Shown: one piece after another, positions 42,157 through 53,416 of the stretch
How positions within the stretch are numbered: the first letter of the stretch is position 1
Layout of the letters: each line of letters begins with the position of its first letter
Assembly (NCBI GenBank): GCA_964036665.1
Contig: OZ038531.1
Coordinates: forward strand, 8,866,168-8,930,167
Source: Gordius sp. MW1
Taxonomy: Eukaryota > Nematomorpha > Gordioida > Gordea > Gordiidae
Direction: 5' to 3'
DNA length: 64,000 bases
Program-made: the position numbers and the translations under genes
The notes under the pieces: generated by a model
What the model saw: the letters and a program-made list of their open reading frames with translations, nothing else
Database searches by the model: none
Told to the model about the DNA's origin: nothing

Positions 42157-42245
42157 AATATGACTTTTTGGCCGTCCGCTGGCTGCTGACCAATGGAAAA
42201 AAATGACCATTGGCCAAAGTGAGCATCAAAATTTTTTTTCCGTTT
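39433..42245 (+). mobile_element. Endonuclease-bearing LINE with 93-bp target duplication
   Basis: The element is 39526-42152 (2627 bp), ending in about 28 A. Its flanks 39433-39525 and 42153-42245 are identical over 93 bp, a very long target-site duplication. The 5' end is truncated inside the coding region. It inserted into one unit of the SINE-body minisatellite. The near-intact ORF, long A tail and identical flanks all suggest a young insertion. Confidence 0.92.
39526..42027 (+). pseudogene. LINE reverse transcriptase plus restriction-like endonuclease (one frameshift)
   Basis: 39526-40276 carries the RT fingers (AAGLDGIRPIYLQDL; LIAIKKPDNSLRPIAIGGVF). 40306-42027 carries the palm (VKLDFANAFNCIRRD; IQQGDPLGPPLFC; catalytic WYLDDATLCG, with YLDD rather than YADD) and the thumb. 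The C-terminal endonuclease follows: CRNC...HPLHC zinc-binding residues, RHN, then RPDGSSLVPW and WDFTCIDLF, the PD-(D/E)XK-type layout of REL-bearing LINEs. A single frameshift or small deletion between about 40240 and 40262 splits the frames; out of frame the bridge reads EAASHAARLALEF. The clade within REL LINEs is not assigned. Confidence 0.85.
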
Positions 42246-43310
42246 TTTTTGGCTATCATTGACTTATAGAGTATCTGTTGGTACTGACCAATGAAAAAAA
42301 ATGACCATTGGCCAAATTTTATATATAACCTAAAAATTTATTATAGATGGTCTAACAGACAGCCAACTATGTAATATATATTTTTAACATTATAAATGCA
42401 TTTATATTTTTTTATTGGGTTAATATATTTCATTTAATTAGATTGTGATTTCATAGAAAAGAAGTAATAGTTAAAAAAATATAGGTATTAGATTCTAATT
42501 TACGATACAATATATTGATAGAAACTAACACAAAATTCGAAACCTCCTTCAAAGGTGTAATCATAGCCCGTTCTTTCTAATTAAATTCAATCTACTATTA
42601 AACTATTAAAACACGAATTGTACTTTATTAGATGGCGCGCGTAAGTTTATATAATTAGTAAAATTTTCTACGTGTTATAGATATTACACCGCACGTGTGG
42701 CCGGAAAATGTCCGATATTTTTAAAACGAAAAGGTATTTTAGGAATCTGAAAAGGCTATTTTACCCCTGGCCGCCCTGGGCACCTACGGGTAAAGTTTCG
42801 AGCGAATCGGGCGGGGAGTTTCAGAATTTAGCCCTTTTTTAAAACTAAAAGGAATTTTTATAAAATTAAATTAATATTATGTTCTTGTTAATACCATTGA
42901 TAATTTGACTTTTTGACCGTCCGCTGGCTACTGACCGATGAAATATATTGATTTTCTAAACATAAAACAGAACTTTATTATTTCATTATCTATATAAATA
43001 ACATAATAACTTCTAGTATTTTAATACCACCATGGTGTGACGGGTTGCAGCGCACGGCTTGTAAACAGGGTGACCTGGATATCCCGGGTTCAAGCTTGGG
43101 AGAGGGCAAAATTTAAATTTTTTTTTTAAATTAAATTAATATTTTGTTCTTGTTAATATCATTGATAATATGACTTTTTGATCGTCCGCAGGCTACTGAC
43201 CAATAGAAAAATGACCATTGACCAAATAAATCGAAATTTTTTTCGTTTTTGAATTGGTTAACATTGATAATTATCCTATGCCCTCCCCTACAAGGGTCTA
43301 TAACTAATTA
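42153..43310. repeat. SINE-body repeats, right of LINE, with Helitron fragment
   Basis: Continues the array: GGCCGTCCGCTGGCTGCTGA units at 42168 and further diverged units near 42890-42940 and 43170-43230. A tRNA-like tail (GATATCCCGGGTTCAAGC) is at about 43077. Between them, 42700-42840 is a reverse-strand fragment of the Helitron module at 10130 (CCCCTGGCCGCCCTGGGCAC). Confidence 0.75.
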
Positions 43311-43469
43311 TTTTGCATTTAATACCCCCCTATAGGCATTCTCGCCCCTTCCTACCTTTCTCGCCTATAAATTGCATAGCAAATATGCTACGTTTATACG
43401 GAGTATAGATGAGTCGCCCCCCCCCCTCCTTCCCTTCCCCTACTCCCCTTCCCACGAGGGCCGAAGGCC

Positions 43470-43735
43470 CGAGTTTTTCTTTCTCGAATTGAAATTTTGA
43501 ATCAGAGAATAGTTGTGAATAGAATGGAAACATTTCATATATATTTGAGTCTATTCTTTGAATCCATCTTTGTAATTTCATTTTCATAGCCTCAATTTTG
43601 TTATGCATAGTAAAAATATCAGATTTAGGTCCTTGCATAGATATATTCAACTGATTTAGAATTGTAAAAATATCCGCTAGATATGACAATTTATCGACCC
43701 AATTATTGTCATCAAAATAGCAGGGTGTAAGTGGT
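43470..43735 (-). pseudogene. hAT (ZBED5-like) transposase middle fragment
   Basis: In minus sense: VDKLSYLADIFTILNQLNIS, then MQGPKSDIFTMHNKIEAMKM and RIDSNIYEMFPF. This matches the region of ZBED-type hAT transposases upstream of the hATC domain. A low-complexity GC-rich insertion follows at about 43400-43470, and a tRNA-like sequence lies just upstream (43722-43797). Confidence 0.8.
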
Positions 43736-43797
43736 TATAGCGAACGTCTTGTAAATGTAAACAAACAGAAGGCAACGAGTTCGAATCCCCTGGTGAG
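43722..43797 (+). repeat. tRNA-Thr-like SINE head / tRNA pseudogene
   Basis: GTGGTTATAGCG (A-box-like), CTTGTAAA (an anticodon loop that would read TGT, Thr) and GAGTTCGAATCCCC (B box) occur in tRNA order with an enlarged middle. The acceptor stem does not pair and there is extra sequence, so it is not a functional tRNA. A related form is at 43045-43100 (GGCTTGTAAACAGGGTGACC). These probably supply the promoter half of the SINE whose body forms the array. Confidence 0.6.
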
Positions 43798-43922
43798 TAT
43801 TTTTTCTAAAGCTTTTCTGAATATTTTTATTTTATTCTAAAAAAATTTGGCGACCCCCCGGCAAACTTCTCACGACCCCCTAGGGGGTCGCGACCCCCAG
43901 GTTAAGAATCACTGATGTATAC

Positions 43923-44885
43923 TACTTATTTAATAAAAATACTTTTATCAACTGGAGATTAATCTTTATTATTACAAAATCATAACAAATTTCAAAATTA
44001 AATACTATTTCATACTTTTACTATAAAAAAGTATCATACTCCAAATTTGTCACCCTTAAGCATTGTTATAAACTTGCAAGACAATAATGTTCTAAATAGA
44101 AATAATTTCTCGTCTAAATGGGAAGCTGGACAATTAAAAATAGTGATTGGCTCAATAACTAAAAAGTCCCCCAAAATTTTACCTATTTACTTCTAGTTCA
44201 TGATCTTGATAAGTTCTAGAAAACTTCATATTTTGTAAATTCTTTGTAATTAAATTTGGTTTAACGCATAAATATTTGGCTTCTGAAGTATTCTAAAATC
44301 TTATGGTATTTATATATAAAATCTACCAATGACGCTGTACAATCCTGCTCTTTGAGTCTTAGACTTTTTCTAATAATGGTATTTTCTTTTTTATGCCTTT
44401 TTAACAAATAAAGTCATAAAATATTTAAAAAACACTTTTTTCTCTTTGGTGCTATAGCATCTCGACTTAGTCCTGGAACAGCTTTACTTCTTAGATAGTC
44501 ATCTTTTACCTATATATTTAATTAGTGCTTTAATGTACCACTTACATTTTGTATATTTAATGAGGCTAAATATTTTAATTTTTCTTCTATGTTTTTCTGT
44601 CGCTCAAGCTCGTAAGGCGTAAGCTTAAGCCGTTGACTAAGACAAGTTATAAATAAGCGTGCGTTAGTAACCTTAAATTTTGCTTAAATTTTCTTTTCAT
44701 CGTACATAACAAGTTAAAAATTTAAAAACCAGCTGATCTTGTTTGCACTATGGATTCCAAATTCAGATTTGGGTACATCCAGTCTAATTTTTGTATGCAT
44801 GAATCAAAAATTCGGATCATATGAAATATTTAATTTGTACATGTAAATATATGGATATTATAACATATTTTAATAAAATAGTATC
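43923..44885. other. AT-rich non-coding DNA
   Basis: No element ends or coding features recognised between the hAT transposon and the duplication that follows. Confidence 0.45.
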
Positions 44886-45180
44886 AAATAAATTAGATTC
44901 AATTGTTAATAATAATAATAGTTAATAATTAATGAACATGTGTTACTATCAATTGGTTTAATGTGTATATATAGCATAATTATAGTTAGAGTAAGGCTAT
45001 AAAACGTTTATAATTATTTTTAATGTTATATAAAACATTTCAATTACATTGTAACAAATAAACTAGATTAAATTGTTAATAATAATAATAGTTAATAAAT
45101 GAACATGTGTTACTATCAATTGGTTCAATTTGTATATATAGCATATGAAAAGCTAAAGTAATGCTATAAAACGTTATACA
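44886..45180. repeat. Two-copy ~170-bp direct duplication
   Basis: The block with AATTGTTAATAATAATAATA, GAACATGTGTTACTATCAAT and GCTATAAAACGTT occurs at 44886-45020 and again at 45057-45180. Confidence 0.8.
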
Positions 45181-45479
45181 TTTTATATCTGTTATAATAT
45201 GTATCTTATATAACTAACATATAACAATAGTTAATGATATATATAAAATGAATAGATATTATCTCTTGTGCATATTCTATCTGTTGTAATATCTATGGGA
45301 TTTAACATATAATAATAGTTATTCTATGTATAAAATAAATAAATATTATCACTAATGTGTTTAATGTACAATATAGTATAAGTAAAATAAGCTTAATACA
45401 ATAAAACATACTATTGTTAGATTTAAAAATAAATAGTGTGTAAAATAATGTATGAAAGTAGTTAAAAAAGTATGGTTAC

Positions 45480-45720
45480 ACTAACCTTTCTTATTTGAAT
45501 ATACCTCTTGGAATTATATCGTTACCTAGGAAAAAATTTAACCTTCTAGGTAATTTGAATAAAGCAACTCGCTCATCAGTTACCTAGGCAAAAACTTAAC
45601 CCTTATTATTTGAATATATAAACTCGATCGATGGTTACCTATTCATACAACTTAACCTTTATTATTCGAGCATTCACAACCCTCACTATTCATATTCTTA
45701 ACCTTATTATTTGACCACTA
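45480..45720. repeat. Degenerate ~60-bp repeats (TTAACC / TTACCTAGG)
   Basis: Four or five diverged units contain CTTAACCTTTATTATT, TTGAATATA and GTTACCTAGG. They lie directly upstream of a TATATAAAC motif (about 45749) and the exon-like ORF at 46098. Whether they are regulatory is unknown. Confidence 0.5.
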
Positions 45721-46097
45721 ATTATAATTTAAATAACCCCGATAGTTGTGTATATAAACAAGACGTTTTAAATAAATTCATTCACTTAAATCATTTGTAG
45801 AGAACATATTTCTCTACAAAGGATAAATTTTTAATAGTTCATGTTATGTTATGTTAGAATTAGCAAGAATCAACTTAGACAATTTATTTGTATAATGTTA
45901 GCTGATATAGGATTTAATTATTGATAATAAACATAATTATGTCCTAGTCAACTTTAATAACGTCTATTGCCACATTTATCTTTAGTATCGGGAAACTTAA
46001 ATGAGTATGGCTGATCTGTTAAGTATTTAAAGGTAATTAAAATTTTCTTGCGTTACTTTTATAGAACTTTCTCATATTTAAAACGTGAATATTATAT

Positions 46098-46322
46098 ATG
46101 CTATCTTTTAATATATGCCCAGTAGTATTAAAAGATTATTTAAAGCCGTTCCAAACAATTTATATGTTGGAGCTTGTAATATCAGCAAAAGTAATTCAAA
46201 TTAATTCTGACAGGAGACATATGGGCAAAAGATTTTTAGAGCGTGAAATTGAAACGTTTAATAATAAAGATCATTTACTATTGGCATGCAACCAATATAG
46301 TAAAGACATTCCAAAATATTTG
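46098..46322 (+). CDS. Exon-like ORF, unrecognised
   Basis: 75 codons from ATG, then a possible donor (TTG|GTGAGA) at 46322/46323. The start is MLSFNICPVVLKDYLKPF, with later segments HMGKRFLEREIETFNNKDH and CNQYSKDIPKYL. The charged, low-bias composition looks more protein-like than neighbouring frames. No family was recognised and no partner exon can be proven. It could be a first exon of a host or transposon gene, or chance. Confidence 0.3.
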
Positions 46323-46705
46323 GTGAGATGATTTAATTTTCCTTAAATATACAATTAAGTCTAATAAATAATATAAGATGGTCTATGAGTAAATATAAAA
46401 CACATGCAGCGCAAAATATTAACATATTTTCAAGCTTGTATTTAAAAATTAAACAAATTTTATTTATTATTGTAAATCAATTTTGTCATATAACGGGGCA
46501 TCGTGACATTAGAGATGGCATCAACACATGAAAATAGGGGCATAGGGTTAGATACATTTGTATATGGAGCTGTAAGACAATTTATATTATAATTTATAGA
46601 AGCGTATTATTATTTGTTTCATACACTCTCTTGCCCTGAGAGATGTGTAGCAAATCAACATTAGTTTTTTCTTGCAGGCCTTGCAGGAAATCAACAAACA
46701 GTAAT

Positions 46706-47478
46706 TTTGCCCTAAACACATTTAAAAAGAGATATTTTGATATGATAACTGAGAAATTTTGACAGATAAACTTACAGCAGTTCAATTTGAAATCTTAAAT
46801 GTATAGTAATCATAAATCAATATCCCAGAGTTTTTAAATTTGTATCATGAGCAACACAAAAACATAATATATAAAATTAAATATTAAGACATAATTGTAA
46901 AATAAACATAATGCATACTTTTAATGTAGTTAAAAATATCGTAAGTAATTTTCTAAACACATTTAAAAAGAGAGATTTTGATATGATAACTGAGAAATTT
47001 TGACAGATAAACTTACAGCAGTTCAATTTGAAATCTTAAATGTATAGTAATCATAAATTATATCCCAGAGTTTTTAAATTTGTATCATAAGCAACACAAA
47101 AATATAATATATAAAATTAAATATGAAGACATAATCGTAAAATAATTAACATGCATACTTTTAATGTAAAAAATATTGTAAGTAATTTTGCCCTAAACAC
47201 ATTTAAAAAGAGATATTTTGATATGATAACTGAGAAATTTTGACAGATAAACTTACAGCAGTTCAATTTGAAATCTTAAATGTATAGTAATCATACAAAA
47301 ATATAATATATAAAATTAAATATGAAGACATAATCGTAAAATAATTAAAATCCATACTTTTAATGTAGTTGAAAATATTGTAAGTAATTTTGCCCTAAAC
47401 ACATTTAAAAAGAGATATTTTGATTTTGATATAATAACTGAGAAATTTTAACAGATAAACTTACAGCAATTCAATTTG
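46706..47478. repeat. ~240-bp tandem repeat, about 3.3 copies
   Basis: Units start near 46706, 46950, 47189 and 47390. Each contains AAACACATTTAAAAAGAGA, GATAACTGAGAAATTTTGAC and ACTTACAGCAGTTCAATTTG. Copies differ by indels, and the last is truncated where the long-TIR element begins. Confidence 0.85.
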
Positions 47479-47949
47479 AAATTTGTCGCTTCGAAAAAGT
47501 CTTACGAAAAAGTCTCACGATCGTGAGACTTTGACCCGAAGGGCATTATACCGGTTGCCCCAAAACGCAAATTCATGTCCTGTAAAGCGTTCAGACATTC
47601 GATTTTCTTATTCAATCCAAAAAAGAACAAAGACCGATTCGTGTTTTTAGCATTCGGAAAAACACGAATCGTAAGAAATAAACAAAATTTCTTACTCACG
47701 TTTTTATATTGTGATTTCGGGCTCGCAAGAGCATATTGGTTGATAAATATTTACTGACTATTTTATGTATTTAATTTTTTATAATTGTGATACTTTTAGG
47801 TAAGTTTTGTATGTTTAATAATTTACATTTATCTTTTTAGGATCAAGATACATAAATACTTTCTTATGGTTAACTATAACATGTGTTTAATTTTTTTATA
47901 TCTTTAGATAAGTTTGTATGTTTATTGTTTAATAATATCATTTAAAGGA

Positions 47950-48375
47950 AGATATATTGAGGAACCTGTTAAATTCATGGAATCAACTAATTAAAGCTAA
48001 GGCTACAAAAATTGATATTCCTTTATCCCGACAAAATATCTATCAGAGCACAACTATTCCTTAGGTCTATTAATAATTTTTATTAATTTGTATATAATCA
48101 TTGTATATTTTAGATGAAGATTATTTTCATCATCTTCCTAAGGAAAGAAAATTAGATATTAAAGAAACAGAGGTTGTTGAAAATGTATTAAACATTGATG
48201 CCAATGTCCTTAAGCTCCAAAATATTTAAAAATAATCTGGAAAAATTGTTCTTCTACGAGATCTTTATAATATAAAGATTAAAAAGTCCAATGAAAAGCA
48301 AGAGGAGTCAAAAGAGTTGCTTTCTCTCATCAACCTCTTAGATGATGGGAATCATGTAGACGTCCATGTCTTTTA
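47950..48375 (+). pseudogene. Possible MULE-type transposase fragment
   Basis: Separate open segments read EDILRNLLNSWNQLIKAK (from about 47950), EDYFHHLPKERKLDIKETEV with NVLNIDANVLKLQNI (48117-48228, after an ATTTTAG acceptor-like site), and GKIVLLRDLYNIKIKKS with LLSLINLLDDGN (48238-48375). The HLP..RKL, N-x-L and LLRDLYNIK spacing recalls the N-terminal region of MULE/ZSWIM-like transposases. No catalytic domain is present and stops separate the segments. Confidence 0.35.
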
Positions 48376-49408
48376 GATCTTAACAATGTATTTATGCCAC
48401 CAAAGCTTAGTCGTGGATATGGCAAGGCCTAACACCTAAAAAGTATCGTTTAGTTAGCCTAATAAAATATGAATTTAGATATGCTTAAAAGTCCTAAAGG
48501 CACTAAGAAAATATCTTATTCGGAAAACAGTGTTTGGGATGTTATGAACATAATTGTAAATGGTATAATATAATTTATTTTGGCAAAATTATGTTTTAGA
48601 TAAAGAAAATATTCAGAAACATCAAAGAAATCAAATCAAATTTAGATTTTATTAAAAAAAATTATTATAATTATTTTCTTAGTGCAATACATGTGCAATA
48701 ATATATGAGTATTTTCTTTAAACAAGTTTAGCTAGATTAATTTTACATAAATATTTATTAGTTTTTTTTAAGTGTAAACTTCTGTAAATGCTTATTCAGT
48801 TTCTAAATATAAATGTGATAAAATAATCAAACACTTGGACCTGAAAATAGTATCAAAATATTTTAAAGATATATTTATACTAAAGAATAACAAAATGCAA
48901 TTCTAAAAAATAAATGCTAATTTTTATAAAATTTGAAAATTAAAATATGAAGTCATTTTATTTTAGTGACATAACCTTATATAAGGTATATGATATAATA
49001 ATTTATAAGTCTTTGTAAAATGAGGTAAATTTGGAATTGGTCAAAATGTATCTTGATTCTAAAAATAAGAATTATTAAACATAACCACATACCATAGTTA
49101 GCCAAATTTATGTATCTTGATCTCCATAAAATTGATAAAAAATACAATCAAAAACTTACTAAAATAATATAAATTCTTAAGAGATTAAAAACTGTATAAA
49201 ATTTATAAAAAAAAGATCAGCAAAATAATGTATACCTTTCAAAATGTATAAATGAAAAATATAAATTATTAAACATACAAACTTATCTAAATATATAAAA
49301 AATTAAACACATACCATAGTTAGCCAAAATAAAGTATTAAGGTATCTTGATTAAAAAGATAAATGTAAATTATTAAACATACAAAACTTACCTAAAAGTA
49401 TTACAATG

Positions 49409-49590
49409 TGTAGAGAGGTAATTGGGGTGTGAAGTGCCTTAGGGGATACGTTATTTACCGATGTATTTTCAATCAAATTATCGTTAATTGATTGTAACTT
49501 ATATATGTGTTTGATATACACGTTTTACTCACTTTTCTCTTATTGTATCGCGTCGAAACATGTAGTAAATAAAGTTTCCTAGACGTAACA
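49409..49590 (+). repeat. 5' LTR of Gypsy element
   Basis: 182 bp, TGTAGAGAGG...GACGTAACA. It contains the polyadenylation-like AATAAA near 49569. It differs from the 3' LTR by roughly 15 substitutions and small indels by eye, so the insertion is not recent. Confidence 0.92.
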
Positions 49591-49629
49591 GTGGCGTCGT
49601 GAAACCTACGCATCGACGCTTTTATAATA

Positions 49630-50160
49630 CAATTTGAACTATTCCTAAGGAGCAATAAGACGGAGACAGATGAGCAAAAAGCAGCTCTATTATTAACCAG
49701 CCTTGATGGGGAGGCATTCCAATTAATACTAGAGGATTATAGACCTCAAGACTTGACAGGAATTACATATAAAGAAGCTAAAAATCGGTTAAGAAAATTA
49801 TTCCAGAGGAATTCATGCGCGAGGACAAAGAGGTATGAATTCTCATAGGTTCGACAAGGCCAGGGAGAGACGATACACGCGTACGCTAATAGACTCAAGG
49901 CCGGAGCTAACAGCTGCATTTTCGGAAAGGAAGAATTGCAGAACAGAATCGTCGACCAATTTATTATAGGATTGCGCGATAGAAGCTTACAGGCGAGACT
50001 GTTGGCAGAAAATGACATCAAATGGGACCGCCTACTAAAGCTGGCGTTAACGGCCGATTTGATAAATGGGGGGCTAAGCACCTTGCAAGACGGGTCCAAA
50101 GAGGCGTGGAGCGTAGTGGCGAGACGAGAAGCGTGGCCTGGGCTGGTCCGAATTCCTAGG
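49630..50160 (+). pseudogene. Gypsy gag (capsid) remnant
   Basis: Reads FELFLRSNKTETDEQKAALL, then LLTSLDGEAFQLI, a TAG stop at 49846-49848, and continues ETIHAYANRLKAGA, DQFIIGLRDRSLQARLL. This is the retrotransposon gag/capsid fold pattern. The frame begins only 40 bp after the LTR, so the gag N-terminus appears lost. No zinc knuckle is visible before the protease. Confidence 0.8.
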
Positions 50161-50223
50161 TTAAACCATGCTTTAGATGTGTTAACAGTAGATATATATA
50201 TATTAATAACGAGTTATTCCAAT

Positions 50224-52932
50224 GCATCTTCGATACCGGAGCCACGGTATCGATAATACCGGCGCGAAGATGGGCGAAGGAGATCCCACGCAACAAAGAG
50301 CCCATCCCGAGGGTGTACGCGTACGGCCAAGAGGAAATAAAGATCGTAGCCAAGGTGCAAGCCGATGTCCGAATTGAGGATACGAGAAAACAGCTGTCGT
50401 TATTTGTAGCAGACGTAGCTGGGCCGCCGTTGTGTGGGATCGATTGGATCCAAGAATTCGAGCCCGAAATTTGTCGACGAATTCGTTGGAACTCCAGAGC
50501 CGCGGCGGAACGGTTCGCGGTCAAATACGTGAAAAGACCGAAGGATACCAAGTCCGCGATCCGGCACGTGATGAAGCAATGGGATGGCCAGCTAAACAAA
50601 TTACCAAAAGCAGTCAAGGGAATAAAGGTGGAAGTACCGTTAAAAGAGGGCATAGATCCGTATTTATCCCCGCACGAATGGTGCCGATGGCGTGGAAGAA
50701 AGAAGTAGAAGAAGAGCTTGATAAATGAGTCAGAGACGGGGTAATAGAACCGCTCGATTTCTCAAGATGGGCTAGTCCAGTGGTACCCGTGGAAAAAAGC
50801 GATGGGACTCTTCGATTATGTATTGATTACCGGTTTACTATAAATAAATACGCACAAGGGTTGTTGTACCCCTTACCCAAAATCGACGATTTGTTAAATA
50901 AACTCGATAACGCGTGTCGTTTTACTAAGCTGGACCTAACTAAAGCGTACCTACAGCTTGAATTAGGTCCAGAGACAAGCCAACGATTGACTATCTCCAC
51001 GCACAAGGGCCTATTTAAATTTAACCGAATGCCTTTTGTATTAAATTGCGCCGCGGCGATTTTCCAAAAAACAATGGATCAATGTTAGGAGGCATGGAGG
51101 GGGTAGCGGTATACATCGATGATATACTAATTGCAGGAGAAACGGAAGAAATCCTCAACGAGCGGTTACTCAAAGAACTAGAAACGTTACAAAAGTGGGG
51201 TTTCGTGCCAAACATTTTTAAGAGCATCTTGTGGGCGAAGGAAGTAACATTTTTGGGATAAGTGACAAGGGAATTCAAATCAACGACAATAAAGCCGAAC
51301 TGGTCAAGCAGTGGAACAATTTAATAAACAAAAATGAAATAAAATCGTTCCTTAAGTTAACAGCATATTTTTCAAAGTTTATTAGGGACTACGCCAAAAT
51401 CGTGTACCCAATTCAGGAACTCATGAAAAAAACGTGTTGTACCACTGGGGTGGAGAACAACAAAGCGCATTTGAAGCCATCAAGTCCGCGCTTACTAAAG
51501 GTCCCGTACTGGCATACTTTAATAGAGATTGGGAGACTGGCCTGGTCGTAGACGCCTCTGGTACAGGGTTAGGGGCCATCTTACGGCAACGAGCACCAGG
51601 GGAGAATTGGAGAGTGGTGGCTTATGCTTCAAGAGCGTTAAACGATAGCGAACGGTATTCGACGATCGAACGAGAGGCCTTTGTGGTGGTTTATGGACTA
51701 AAAAAGTTCAATGAATATATACAAGGACGAAGCGTTACTATTATGACGGATCATAGACCCCTAGTATATATATTTAATCAGAGCAAAAGGGGCAAGGAAC
51801 AATGGTCACCACGTCTAACTAGGTGGGCGCTCATGGTATCAGGCTACAAGACCAAGTTTGTGTACAACAAAAGATCCGAAAACGCGTCAGATTTCTTGTC
51901 TAGAAAACCGAACGAAAACGCGTATCAGGTAAGCGAGGAAATGCCAGAAGACTCAACGAATCCGTTTATATCATTGGACGTAGTAAGACAACACACCTTG
52001 GACGACCCGGGGCTGCGACAATTAAAAGAGTGGATTAGAGGTAAACAAAACACAATGATCACGTATGGGCTAAAACGCTCTTACGAAAAACACCTGCCAA
52101 AGTTACACGAAGCCAAAAACATAATATTTTACAAAGGACGACGAATATTAATTCCGGCTAAGTTACGAGGAGCGGTACTCCAAAGATTACATAGGGGCCA
52201 CGTGGGTATCAAGCGAATGCAAGAAGTGGCGGGGCAGTATATATGGTGGCCTAATCTCGACGATGACTTATTGAGCGTAGCGAAAGGGTGCCGGAATTGC
52301 AATTACACTGCCGCGGCGGCGAAGAAGGCACCGTTGATAGAGTGTCAACCTAGCCATAGACCTTGGGTTAAAGTACATATCGATATCATGGGTCCCCTCA
52401 AGGTAAGTCATACCTGGTGATGGTGGACAATAGCTCGAAATGGGTAGAAGTGGTCAAATTAGAAGACACCACAGCGACCACCATTATAAAAAAACTTGCC
52501 GAAACGTTTGCTAGATTTGGAAATCCGCCATGGTTTAATCAGATAACGGCCCGCAATTCAGCAGGAATTACAAAATTTTTGCAAGATGAAAGGGATTAAT
52601 CAGCGATGGACAGCTCCTTACCATCCTGCGTCTAACGGTCTGGCAAAGATATGTACGAATAATTAAAGAAGCCATTATTAGAAACGAGTCGGGAGTAGGG
52701 CTAAGAAGATTTTTGGATAACTACAGATCTACAAATACCCCACAACCAATAAAAGCTTAGCAGAGGTGATGCTAAAAAGGCGTATGCGAACCGAATGGGA
52801 GGTATTGAGGGAAACCGTACCACAACAATGGTTAGAGACCGGGAACCCGCGGATGTTCAACGTAGGAGGCTTGGTTTGGGTACGCATGTTTTTGGGACCA
52901 AGCAAATGGGTAGAAGGCACGATAAAAGCCAA
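50224..52932 (+). pseudogene. Gypsy pol (protease, RT, RNase H, integrase) remnant
   Basis: Protease: FDTGATVSIIP at about 50229. RT: ASPVVPVEKSDGTLRLC, FTKLDLTKAYLQLEL and the catalytic YIDDILIAGE (51115-51144). RNase H: GLVVDASGTGLGAIL, then STIEREAFVVVYGLKKF and TDHRPLVYIF. Integrase: LHRGHVGIKRM..CRNC zinc finger, HIDIMGP and VDNSSKWVEV. Breaks lie near 50727 (stop in the PR-RT linker), 51075, 51260, 51430 and 52419, and the third integrase acidic region is eroded. Sequence style places it in the Mag lineage. The 328-codon frame 51434-52420 is the largest intact part. Confidence 0.88.
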
Positions 52933-53237
52933 GCACGGTAGTCGTTCCTGAGATGTATGGGCACAGGGAAGAAAGCACCACCGACACCTGGATCAAGTAA
53001 GGAAACAAAAAATCCTGGATTAGACCACACTGGGACAAGAGAACGGGTGGCCGCAAAGGATATCATCAGAAAGGGAAGCGGGAACAAGTGCTTCAAGGGA
53101 ACAAATGCAAAACCGGGGAACAAGTGCTACAAGGGAACAAAACAAAACCAGTCAGGAGGCCTAGAGAAGAATTTAGATACCCGCAGCGTAGTTCGAAACC
53201 GCCAGCATTTCTTAAGGATTTGTGAAAAGGGGGGAAC

Positions 53238-53416
53238 TGTAGATAGGTAATTGGAGTGTGAAGTGCCTAAGGGGATACGATATTTACCGATGTGTTGTCA
53301 ATCAAATTATCGTTAATTGGTTGTAACTTAATGCGTTTGATATACACGTTTTACTCACTTTTCTATTATTATATCGCGTCGAAACATGTAGTAAATAAAG
53401 TTTCCCAGACGTAACA
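53238..53416 (+). repeat. 3' LTR of Gypsy element
   Basis: 179 bp, TGTAGATAGG...GACGTAACA, a direct repeat of 49409-49590. Confidence 0.92.

Larger units (their letters stand above)
37573..43922 (-). mobile_element. ZBED-like hAT transposon with nested inserts
   Basis: Element 37581-43914 (6334 bp). The TIRs are CAGTGGTTCTTAACC and GGTTAAGAATCACTG, and the perfect 8-bp TSD is ATGTATAC (37573-37580, 43915-43922). Transposase remnants are on the minus strand: a middle part at 43735-43470 and the C-terminus at 38165-37866. What lies between is replaced or displaced by tRNA-like SINE material, minisatellite units and a LINE. CGACCCCC-type runs near both ends are typical of this hAT group. Confidence 0.9.

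Noticed and set aside
43722-43797. Functional tRNA-Thr gene
   Set aside because: Boxes are present but the acceptor stem does not pair and the middle is enlarged, so it is listed only as a tRNA-like SINE head.
52766-53250. env-like frame downstream of integrase in the Gypsy element
   Set aside because: Short, hydrophilic frames continuing the integrase C-terminus; no signal peptide or membrane segment.
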